Shown here piece after piece: positions 35,597 through 44,400 of a DNA stretch of 60,605 nucleotides. The number at the start of each line of letters is the position of its first letter. Positions within the stretch are counted from its first letter, which is position 1. The notes under the pieces were generated by a model. It ran no database searches. It worked only from the letters and a program-made list of their open reading frames with translations, and had not been told where the DNA came from. The position numbers and the translations under genes were made by a program. The DNA is from Lachnospiraceae bacterium (GTDB taxonomy: Bacteria > Bacillota_A > Clostridia > Lachnospirales > Lachnospiraceae): positions 1 through 60,605 of the forward strand of contig JAETQR010000025.1 of the NCBI GenBank assembly GCA_021770615.1, read 5' to 3'.

Positions 35597-37423
35597 ATGG
35601 ATTATGTACGGGGGTTTGACAGAAACCAAATGATGGTGACTACATGGGATTCCATGGTTGCTCCGGATAGTACGGCAAGGCTCATAGATGCATTTGTGGA
35701 CAGTCTTAACCTTTCAGATTTTGGTGTGAAGGAGATGTCGCGGGAAGGCAGGCCGCCGTATGATCCGAAGAGCCTTTTCAAGCTTTACATTTATGGAAGC
35801 GATAATGGGATCAAATCCTCCAGGAAACTGGCGAAGAGCTGTAAAGTAAATGTAGAGGTCAGGTGGATGCTTGGCGGAGTCGAACCTGATTTCCGGACCA
35901 TATCTGACTTCCGAAAGGATAACATAGACAGCCTCAAAAAGATTTTTCACGAGTTTAACAAGCGGCTTTCCGGAGCAGTAGAGTGGGGATTTACTTCCAT
36001 TGATGGGAGTAAGTTTAATGCCTGCAATTCCAAGGATAAGAACTTTACAAAAAACAAGCTGGATGACAGGATCAGGTGGCTCAATGGGCACATTGAAGAG
36101 TACCTCCGTATCCTTGATGATGAAGATAAGGAGGAAGGGTTTGAAGAAGATCCCGATAAACTTACAAAAGAGCTGGTAGAAGAAAAGCTGAAAGAAGCCC
36201 GAGAGCGCCTTGCAAAATATGAGGGCTATCAAAAGCTGATGGAAGAAAGCGGCCAGTCGCAGATGTCACTTACGGATGCAGATGCAAAACTGATGAAGAG
36301 TAAGAATGGTTTTGCAGTAGCTTATAACCCACAGACAGCAGTTGATTCTGAAACACATTTAATCCGTGATTTCCAAATGACAAACCGGGTGACAGACCAC
36401 GGGCTTATGGATTCTACGCTTAAAGAAGTAAGGGAAGAATCGGAAGGCGTCATCGAGGCGGTTGCCGACAGGGGATATGAAAGTGAAGAGGACATGATAA
36501 AGTGCCTTGAAGATGGGATCATCCCGCATGTCATAACTGAAGATGGGAAAGACGGGTATCAACTTGAGATACCGTATGAAGGAGCAGGTGATGCAGATAC
36601 AGAAAGCACAGACCCGGAAGGGTTAAAAGAGGCGCTGCATGCCGGCGTAATCCCTAAAGCTTACAAGGATGTCATAACAGATATAGAAGTCATTGAAGTA
36701 AGAAAGAAGGTCAGTGACGAGCCAGAGACAGAGGGAGTTTCAGAGTCAATTTACGGGACACCTGAAGAAATGATGAAGAGGGCAAAGGAAGGATACTTTG
36801 TCAGGGATCCGGAGAGGAATCTGGTGTATTGCCCGAATGGAGAAATCCTCCGTCAGAAATGTATAAAGAAAAACGGGAACATCAGATACGCAAATAAGAA
36901 CGCATGCCGGCATTGCCCAGACAGGAATAAATGCTACAAGGGCAAGAATGAGTGGAAAGAAATAGACTTCACGAAAGACTGTCTGGAGAAGCCGTGCAAA
37001 GATTGGCTGGAAGCCGATGGAAAGATGCCAGGTAAGCAAGGCGTCAAAAACGGGAAATATCACTTTGAGAAACAGAAAGTGGTGAGGTTCTTCCTAAAAC
37101 CTGACAGAAAGAAAACGGCAGAGCGAATGTGTTTGTCAGAGCATCCGTTTGGGACAATAAAAAGAGCGATGGGATTCAGTTACTTTCTTCTGAGAGGCCT
37201 GAGGAAAGTGACCGGGGAGTTTGCGCTCATGTGCCTGGGATACAATATAAAACGAGCGAAAAACCTGTTAGGATTTGAAAAAATGATGGAGTTAATGGCG
37301 GCAGGACGCTGCTGGTATAACCAAATATACACTTTATTCAGTTGTCAAGGTCAGATATTTATTTCGAGAGAAATATATCTGGCATTTTTGATGCTAAAAA
37401 TGGCTAAAGGCCGCAGAAAATAA
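35597..37423 (+). CDS. IS1182-family transposase
   Basis: 608 residues from the ATG at 35597 (TTTTGAGGTG upstream). The N-terminal DUF772-type region is GRPPYDPKSLFKLYIYGSDN, followed by DFRTISDFRKDN. The DDE core includes SIDGSKFNACNSKDKNF and the later VADRGYESEEDM. The C-terminal DDE_Tnp_1-like end contains LSEHPFGTIKRAMGFSYFLL. A cysteine cluster (CRHCPDRNKC) sits near residue 440. The frame is intact, so the element could still be active. It catalyses cut-and-paste transposition between the terminal repeats. Confidence 0.92.
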   Translation: MDYVRGFDRNQMMVTTWDSMVAPDSTARLIDAFVDSLNLSDFGVKEMSREGRPPYDPKSLFKLYIYGSDNGIKSSRKLAKSCKVNVEVRWMLGGVEPDFRTISDFRKDNIDSLKKIFHEFNKRLSGAVEWGFTSIDGSKFNACNSKDKNFTKNKLDDRIRWLNGHIEEYLRILDDEDKEEGFEEDPDKLTKELVEEKLKEARERLAKYEGYQKLMEESGQSQMSLTDADAKLMKSKNGFAVAYNPQTAVDSETHLIRDFQMTNRVTDHGLMDSTLKEVREESEGVIEAVADRGYESEEDMIKCLEDGIIPHVITEDGKDGYQLEIPYEGAGDADTESTDPEGLKEALHAGVIPKAYKDVITDIEVIEVRKKVSDEPETEGVSESIYGTPEEMMKRAKEGYFVRDPERNLVYCPNGEILRQKCIKKNGNIRYANKNACRHCPDRNKCYKGKNEWKEIDFTKDCLEKPCKDWLEADGKMPGKQGVKNGKYHFEKQKVVRFFLKPDRKKTAERMCLSEHPFGTIKRAMGFSYFLLRGLRKVTGEFALMCLGYNIKRAKNLLGFEKMMELMAAGRCWYNQIYTLFSCQGQIFISREIYLAFLMLKMAKGRRK

Positions 37424-37441
37424 GGGTTTTCGGACGGTCTG
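37424..37441 (+). repeat. Right terminal inverted repeat of the IS
   Basis: GGGTTTTCGGACGGTCTG, complementary to the left repeat. Confidence 0.8.
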
Positions 37442-37506
37442 AGGCGGGGGAAGAAGAAAAAGAAATCATGATTCTTGAGGAGCATTTTGAGAATAAGGTG
37501 TTTATG

Positions 37507-37552
37507 GACACCTCGCTATTGGTAGAGATACTGATACGGGGTGTCTTTTTTT
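37507..37552 (+). terminator. Terminator downstream of the IS, probably the original one of the disrupted operon
   Basis: GACACCTCG (37507-37515) pairs with CGGGGTGTC (37537-37545) with one wobble, followed by seven T. Confidence 0.7.
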
Positions 37553-38033
37553 GTCATGGCGGCGGGGGAAAAGGGCATTGTGGTTGGGCGAAGGGCGTTT
37601 GACGATGGGTGGCAGAGGGGAGGTGCAAGGAGTAGGTCGCTTCATGGGAAACAGATTGTCATTGTAAAAAGGTCCGGGAAAACGGTGCCGAAATATCTGG
37701 AACAGCAGATGGCACAGGAATGCAGGAGAAAATAAGGTGGTATTTTTGGGGTGGTATATAAAAATCTGTTGTCAGAAAGCAGGAGGAGATGAATCCGAAT
37801 AAACATAGTAGAAGTATGGGGAGATAAATTTCTTTTGGATCTCTTTTTTGATTTTAAAAAGTTAAGCATGTGAACAGAGTCTTGCAAAGAGATGTTTTGT
37901 TTACAACTGCCTCATGACGTTTATTGCTTGTATAGCTGTTGTATAATTATTGTTTTGTAATTCACTTTTTGAAATAGAAACATGCTAAATATTGTAAAAA
38001 TGACTCAAAAAAGACAATTTTGAGGATGAATCC
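37553..38033. other. Junction between core DNA and the acquired island, no gene supported
   Basis: The first 190 bases are GC-rich like the core; from about 37740 the DNA turns AT-rich. A 60-codon open frame at 37556-37735 has no SD and no recognisable motif. A possible promoter TATAAT at 37942-37947 with GTTTAT 17 nt upstream points toward the island genes. Confidence 0.4.
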
Positions 38034-38063
38034 TTGATGAAAGAACTCTTGATCTATATAATA
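38034..38063 (+). promoter_or_regulatory. Putative promoter of the XRE-dptFGH operon
   Basis: TTGATG (38034-38039), an 18-nt spacer and TATAAT (38058-38063). A small inverted repeat CAGATA-GA-TATCTG at 38086-38099 lies just before the regulator's SD and could be its operator. Confidence 0.5.
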
Positions 38064-38109
38064 ATAGTTAAATATAAATTTGAGCAGATAGATATCTGAG
38101 GTGACATTT

Positions 38110-38316
38110 ATGGAATTAAGTTACAATAATTTTTGGAAAACACTTATAAATAAGGGCGTAAAAAAAGGAACCTTATGTCGCACTGTACAAGTTAGCATAA
38201 GTACAGCGCCAAAAATGAAAAGGGGAGAGCTAGTTCCTTTGACTATTATTTTGAAAATAAATAAGGCATTGAATTGTGACATTGATAATGTTGTTGCAGT
38301 CGTATCTTCTTACTAG
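38110..38316 (+). CDS. Small XRE-family HTH regulator at the head of the Dnd/Dpt operon
   Basis: 68 residues from the ATG at 38110; GAGGTG just upstream is the SD, so the GTG at 38101 is not the start. The sequence is a bare Cro/CI-type helix-turn-helix: ELSYNNFWKTLINKGVKKGT, the turn-recognition part CRTVQVSISTAPKMKRGELV, then LTIILKINKALNCDIDNVV. This resembles YozG-type stand-alone HTH proteins. Only 11 nt separate it from dptF, so it is cotranscribed with the restriction genes and probably controls them. The DNA is AT-rich like the rest of the island. Confidence 0.82.
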   Translation: MELSYNNFWKTLINKGVKKGTLCRTVQVSISTAPKMKRGELVPLTIILKINKALNCDIDNVVAVVSSY

Positions 38317-38327
38317 AGAGGTGCATG

Positions 38328-40052
38328 ATGGGAAATTGTAAGCTTGTAAATGAATTAAATAGATTGAGAAAGTCATCAAGTGATTCTATTGATGGAATTA
38401 CTAGCTTCGATGATTTTAATAAATATATGCATGTTTCAAGACGCGTTGAAGAGAACCTTATTGATATTCTGAATAAGGTTAATAGCTCTGGAAAGAAGAC
38501 ATTAGTATTGCTCTGTGGGAGTGCAGGAGACGGAAAATCACATCTTTTATCCTTTTTGAAAAACGAAAAAAAACTTTTAAACAATTATACCGTTTACAAT
38601 GATGCAACTGAAAGCAGTTCACCTTCGAAAACGGCGATTGAGACTTTATATGAAGTTTTATCCGATTTTTCTGATGAAAACTTAGATTCCTCAGGAAAGA
38701 ATTTCATATTAGCAATCAATTTGGGCGTATTAAGTAATTTTATTGAATCATCTTATGGTGATTCGTTTCAGAAATTGCATGAGTATGTAATTAAAAGCAA
38801 TATTCTTGCTAATCAGTTAAATGCAAGTGGATATGATGCAAATAGCTCATTTCAGCATGTGAGTTTTTCTGATTATCATATGTATACATTAACAGCGAAA
38901 GGCGTAAAGCCAGTTTACCTTGAACGTATATTTGAAAAAGTGTTTCGTCTGAGCGATGATAATCCATTTTACCGTGTTTATGAAAATCACTGTAAAGTTT
39001 GTCCTCTTTCAGAAAAATGTCCAGTTAAGCATAACTTTGAATTTTTAGCAGAAGAAAAAATCCGAGAGTATATTGCAAAAGCTCTTGTGGAAGTGACAAT
39101 TAAAGATAAAGAAATACTTACTACTCGTGAAATTCTTAATTATATTTACGATATAGTAGTCGCCCCCAAATTTAATTACAAGAAGATTACACAATCATCT
39201 ACTAATACTATCTCATTTTTAAAGGAGTATGTTAATGATATAAGCCCGTCCCTAATGTATGAATATAGTGATATGTCATCATTGCTTAATCTATTAAGGC
39301 GTTACGACCCCTTGTTAAATAGGTCGGAAGCAGCAGATGAAGACGCGATATTTTACTATGTTTCCTCAGATGTTGAAAAGGAAATTGTAAAGGTAGTGGG
39401 AGAAGTAGCATTTGGAAAGGTATTATGCCAAAAGCCTGTCATTGTTAAAATAAATGATGATAGAGTATTGAAAGCACAGTTGTTTAAAATTCTTGTACGC
39501 GTGAGAGCAATGCGGGATGAGCCGAGAGATACAAACGCTTATTCAGCCTTTCTGAATACTTTGTTTTATTACAATACAGGAAGAATAAAAAAATTTGGAG
39601 AACTGTATAGTCTTGTAGAAGATGCAATTGTTCAATGGTGTGGTAGTGAATCCAGCGATAGCATCTGTTTTGATGATTTACATGAAGGAATCACTTTGTA
39701 TGAGCATATTGATTTCGAACCATATTTGGAGGATATTCCATCAGAGCAAAAAGTTGAAGAACTTCAAAGATTTTTGCCATATATTGTTGTAAAATATGAA
39801 AATAAAAATACTGGAGAGATTATTTCTTTAGATATTGATTATTCTTTGTACGAACTGATTTATAAGCTTGCATCGGGTTATATTCAAACTGCTGACGATA
39901 GAAACAATCATGCGGATTTTATTAGTTTCATTCAAAAAATACTCAAAACAGGAACCGCAGATAAAGAACTTACTCTGGTTACTGAGGATAATCGAAAAGC
40001 CGTTATTGAGAAAACAAAATTTGGCGTTTATAAATTTAAGGTGGTGAAGTAA
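38328..40052 (+). CDS. dptF: Phosphorothioation-dependent restriction protein DptF
   Basis: 574 residues from the second of two tandem ATGs (38328), six bases after AGAGG. DptF is an ATPase component of the DptFGH (DndFGH) restriction complex that attacks DNA lacking phosphorothioate. The P-loop LLCGSAGDGKSHLL has its Lys at 70. A cysteine cluster CKVCPLSEKCPVKH near residue 225 could bind metal. The C-terminal half has no further motif that I can name. The stop codon overlaps the dptG start by one base. Confidence 0.88.
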   Translation: MGNCKLVNELNRLRKSSSDSIDGITSFDDFNKYMHVSRRVEENLIDILNKVNSSGKKTLVLLCGSAGDGKSHLLSFLKNEKKLLNNYTVYNDATESSSPSKTAIETLYEVLSDFSDENLDSSGKNFILAINLGVLSNFIESSYGDSFQKLHEYVIKSNILANQLNASGYDANSSFQHVSFSDYHMYTLTAKGVKPVYLERIFEKVFRLSDDNPFYRVYENHCKVCPLSEKCPVKHNFEFLAEEKIREYIAKALVEVTIKDKEILTTREILNYIYDIVVAPKFNYKKITQSSTNTISFLKEYVNDISPSLMYEYSDMSSLLNLLRRYDPLLNRSEAADEDAIFYYVSSDVEKEIVKVVGEVAFGKVLCQKPVIVKINDDRVLKAQLFKILVRVRAMRDEPRDTNAYSAFLNTLFYYNTGRIKKFGELYSLVEDAIVQWCGSESSDSICFDDLHEGITLYEHIDFEPYLEDIPSEQKVEELQRFLPYIVVKYENKNTGEIISLDIDYSLYELIYKLASGYIQTADDRNNHADFISFIQKILKTGTADKELTLVTEDNRKAVIEKTKFGVYKFKVVK

Positions 40053-41461
40053 TGAATTATCAATTTGATTACAATAAATTTTGTGAAACCTTTAATGTAA
40101 AAACTGATAAAGCTGCTGATTCATTAAGACTTACGCATACTCAAGATATTTGTTTTCACTTATTTCCGTACAAAGCAAGCGGTAAAGCACAGGCACCGAT
40201 TATTACTGAACTTGATGAAATTGTTAGTGGATTCTTCAGAAAAGCATTAGGTTTGAGAACAGAGCCTGTGAAATTTGATGTATTATGTGAAAATATCATT
40301 TCTGGAATGAATATAGAAGATAAGGATATTGAGTTGTTTAAGGAAATGATACAGAATCTTTTCTTTGAAGGTGATGAATTCATTGCCAAAAATTTAGGAT
40401 TATATCCTTATCAGACATGTATCAATAATAAAAGTGCAGATAGACTTGCCGGGTTTTTACTTGATGTTTTTGGTATTGATGAAAATGATTGTAAGACTAT
40501 TGATCAGGCAATGAAAAACTATCCATACAATGTTGTTGAGAAGATGGTTGTCGAAGCTATTCAGGCAACAAAAATTAGCATACAAGAGAAGAAGCAAGCG
40601 TATTTTCCAATTGTAGTAGATGTTCAGAAAAAGTTTAAAGAGGATTTTCATTTCATGTTAGAGATAGGCATGACATCTTTGGAAGACTTTTCAAATCTAT
40701 TGGCAATATATTATTTTTACTATATGTCCCAGACCTGTGTGACGTTAGATCAATTCTGCCAGGGGCGTAGAGATGATCCTGTCAAACTCTATTATGCATT
40801 GGATTGGGAAAAGGTAAGTAGGAATCGTAAATGTTGTGTAGAGGGATGGGAAAGAATTCAAGAAAAAACCACCCATATGTTTAGCCATGCTCTCACTTTG
40901 GAGATATTGAATCAGCATACACTTCCTGATGTAATGCTGGACTATATAACGTTGCAAGAATATGTAGATCAACATCCGGAACAAGATGTAGCTATTGCTA
41001 GGGAGGTTGAAAGAGCTGAGCAGGCGTATACATCCTGTGTAGGTGATTATAAAAAGTTTGATCAGATAAAGTTTACATCAGGTGGTTCAAAAACTGACGC
41101 TGCGATTCGTCATTTATATAAATGCGTAGAAGAACAGTTTTTGAATACTGATCGAAAGAGAGCAAATCAATTCTACAATGAAAAATTTACGGATTTTTGC
41201 AAAACAAGATGGATTAAAAACAGACGTAAATCGGGATTAGTATTGAATCTTACAGAGAGGGATATTATATTCTTGACTAAAATTTCAATTAAGGAAAAGG
41301 AAAAAGTACGATTGATTGATTTATACAAGGAATATGAGTATAGAGGTGTTTTCCTTGATAATACATCAAAAGAGAATTTGCAGGAGTTCTTTACCAAATT
41401 AAACCTTATTGATAAAAAGAGTGATAGTGGAGATGCACAGTATGTTAAAAGAATTTTATGA
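40052..41461 (+). CDS. dptG: Phosphorothioation-dependent restriction protein DptG
   Basis: 469 residues, recognised as DptG by its position between dptF and dptH and by overall pattern (MNYQFDYNKFCETFNVKTDK, then TQDICFHLFPYKAS near residue 30). There is no nucleotide-binding or nuclease motif. DptG is the least understood subunit of the restriction complex. AAGGTGG precedes the ATG. The end overlaps the dptH start by 20 nt, so the three are translationally coupled. Confidence 0.82.
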   Translation: MNYQFDYNKFCETFNVKTDKAADSLRLTHTQDICFHLFPYKASGKAQAPIITELDEIVSGFFRKALGLRTEPVKFDVLCENIISGMNIEDKDIELFKEMIQNLFFEGDEFIAKNLGLYPYQTCINNKSADRLAGFLLDVFGIDENDCKTIDQAMKNYPYNVVEKMVVEAIQATKISIQEKKQAYFPIVVDVQKKFKEDFHFMLEIGMTSLEDFSNLLAIYYFYYMSQTCVTLDQFCQGRRDDPVKLYYALDWEKVSRNRKCCVEGWERIQEKTTHMFSHALTLEILNQHTLPDVMLDYITLQEYVDQHPEQDVAIAREVERAEQAYTSCVGDYKKFDQIKFTSGGSKTDAAIRHLYKCVEEQFLNTDRKRANQFYNEKFTDFCKTRWIKNRRKSGLVLNLTERDIIFLTKISIKEKEKVRLIDLYKEYEYRGVFLDNTSKENLQEFFTKLNLIDKKSDSGDAQYVKRIL

Positions 41462-44400
41462 TTTTATAGCAAAAAGAATAAATCGCTATTTCTTGGAGTT
41501 ATCAGACGAGGGAGCATTACAAAAAGGAGAAAGTTTTTGCTTAAAACTGGATGATCCGGAGACTGTTCAAGAAGTATCAGATGCTTTGAAGGAATTAGCA
41601 CTGAAAGAGAACAATCTTGGTTCTTATGAATATGAATGCATGAATGGCTCCATATACAGAACATTTACACTGAAAGTCATTGATGATGAAATAATAATTG
41701 CAGCACAAATAAATGGAATGACGAATGATTTTCTTTGCGCTACTTTGAGAAATGCTGCAAATGATGCAGGCAAGCCATTGCTAATGATTTCTTCAAACCC
41801 TATTGATAGTGCTAAGAGTGGTTCAAGGGATATGTCTGCTCACGGTATGCCTTTTTATGCAGATAATCTTATGGATGAAATCAAAAATATGGCTGAGGAA
41901 AGTACACAATTATCGGTCTTGGAAAAAAGAATTCTTGCTTTTGAACTTAAGAGAAGAGATAATGATGTGTTTAGCGATAAGGCTTCTCTATATGAATATA
42001 GGGACTTACTATCTATCATGAGTAGTGGTAGTATTGCGAAAGAAAATTATCCCGGATTCCGATTATTTCCTGTAGATGGAAAAAAAGATTATCAAAACGA
42101 AGGAAAATTGCAAATTGATAAAAAACTGAAAGAGAACCATGAGTTGTTCGAAAAAATAGACCGTAGTATCCGATTTGGAAATGTGGAAACAGATCTGGCT
42201 GAAGATTTTGAAGAAGGATTTTTAGTTCGTATTGAAAAAAGCAGGAAAGATGATCCGGAGCATTGGAGTATTTTGTTCACCTATGCTGAGATGTTGGCAG
42301 CAATGGAAAGGAAGCAGGCAAAAAAGGATAATCCACTCGATATTGAATTAAAAGATATATCTATTTATGGGGAATTACCTTTATATTCTCTTCCGATGGA
42401 TGAAATGGTTTTTGTTAGAAATGAAGGTTCTATGAAAACTAAAAAGAGAACGAGAAGTATGGTTATTTTTAATCCAGATAAATTTAGTGAGATTCATATT
42501 CGTCTGGAATGCAATACACGCATTGGAAATAGTGATATTTCTGCTGACGATGCTACTTATGTTCGCGATGGGAAAAACCTGGTTTTCGAGTTCCAAAGAG
42601 AGAATGTTTCATTCCATAAAATTGAAGTCAAGGATTCCGTAAATCATATTACTTATGTGTTCAAAATATGTATTGTTGATATTTTTGCAGAATATTTGGT
42701 GGGGACCATTAAACGTAATTTTGTCATTGAATATAAAAAGACAAAGAAAAATTGTAAGATTAAATTGATAGGGATTGGAACAGATCTTGTATTTAATGTT
42801 AGTGGAGCTACTAATATTTCCGAAAAATTGAATGATAATACCCAATATCAGTGTAAGTATAATGAACGACTTCATTTATACATTACAGAGGAAGAATTGT
42901 CCAATTATGGAAGTGGTATTTTTATTGAAATCAATTTTTCAGGCATAATATTGCCTTTTGTCTTGTATCCTGACGAAATGAAAAGTATTGAAATAATTGG
43001 GAGAAAAATTCTTAAAGATAAGTTTGCTTCACAAAAGAGCTTCCAGTTAGATGAAGGGGATCATTTTTATAAAGATTCACAGGAATATCATGCAAAAGCA
43101 AATCTATTAAAAGAATTGCGTCTTGAGAAACATATTATCAATGAGCGTATTCTTTATGGAAGATGCAAACAAGTTCATGGATCAGATGCTGTTACCGTGG
43201 AGTCTGAAGAATTAGTATTACCATTGACATTAAAACAGGCTTATTATGATTTACTTCAAGAGTTCAAGAATAGTAGCACCGTTCCGACTCTAGCATATTT
43301 GTCTGGTGAATTACGGGATGCTGTGGAAAAATACTTACAGGAATTCTGGAATTTATATACATCACTTCAAGATGGTAGTAATCTTAGCACAGAGCAGGAA
43401 AATGCTCTTTTGTTAGGCACTTTACTTTTGGGGAAGAATGATGATGAAATTATGTTTACACCATTTCATCCGTTAAATCTTGCTTATCAGTTAGAACTCT
43501 GCAAAGAGTCAGAATTTGAAAATGCTTCAGATATAGTCATAGATCGACTGAATTCAGTTTGTCTCTTACCATATACTAAGCACAACAAGCGAATTTATAA
43601 GGTGTCCGATCAAATGTATTCGATGGAATGGAAGTATTATGCTCCTGTTGAGAATCGTAGGTATCGTGGCAGCCGAAGATTTGTTCCGAAATTAATTGAA
43701 GAGAAGATTACAGAATTTGTTTCTCATTTCCGATATATCTTTTCAGATATTAATAATAAAAAGGTTCATATTAATTTGATAAATATGGGGGATTGTAGTG
43801 ACGTTTTCATTGGAGTGGCTCAGTATTTTGTTCATGCAATTGGAAAGACTCCTGATGTTGATCAGCTGATGAAATTTGAAATACATATTTATACTGAAAA
43901 TCCTAAAACGAACGTATTTACAAATATTAAAGAATTTACTTGCTTAAAGGCATATCTGAATGCTTGTAAATTATCATTTGCAAATGGGACCGCCATGAAT
44001 AGTCTGGAAGGAGTTCTTTCCAAAAATGTTGAATGTTACTTTCACAAAGACAATGGCAAACAATATGAATATGCGCATATATCATTCTATGAAATGGAAT
44101 CTGAAATTACTTCAGAAACTGCAACGATGGATCAGATTGAAACGGGTATTTCCATTGGCGGAATTGTATCAGGAATTCCATCTAGCAAATATGGGCAGAA
44201 ATATAGAACAGGTTTTGGAATGAAATATGCGAAAAGAACCCCGGTTGTTGAACTTGCAGAAAAATACAACGCTCTTGTAGAAGTTGGAAATACAGGGAAT
44301 CCTTATCACCCGGGCACAAGTATTTCGACACAGATTGATAAGTTGGCTGAAAACAAAATGGAATACATATATAAAGCATCCAACTGGGTAGTATTCATTG

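Larger units (their letters stand above)
35408..37441 (+). mobile_element. IS1182-family insertion sequence
   Basis: About 2034 bp bounded by 18-bp terminal inverted repeats: CAGACCGTCCGAAAACCC at 35408-35425 and its complement at 37424-37441. A second, inner inverted repeat of 26 bp with one mismatch begins ACCTTGGCAACTGAATAAAG at 35499 and is mirrored at 37326-37351. The inner repeats lie about 90 bp from each end. The transposase stop directly abuts the right terminal repeat. I found no convincing target-site duplication. It interrupts the 3' end of the signal peptidase II-like gene. Confidence 0.82.

Noticed and set aside
35714..36232. 172-codon minus-strand open frame
   Set aside because: Antisense shadow of the IS1182 transposase; the same applies to the long minus-strand frames inside fprA (10791-11474), the PurF-like gene (20642-21175) and clpX (32039-32803).
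35499..37351. Inner 26-bp inverted repeats as the ends of the IS
   Set aside because: The transposase stop lies outside them and a second perfect repeat pair lies about 90 bp further out on both sides, so they are subterminal.
37541..37735. 60-codon open frame ending QQMAQECRRK
   Set aside because: It starts in a terminator or without any SD, has no motif, and lies in the junction region.
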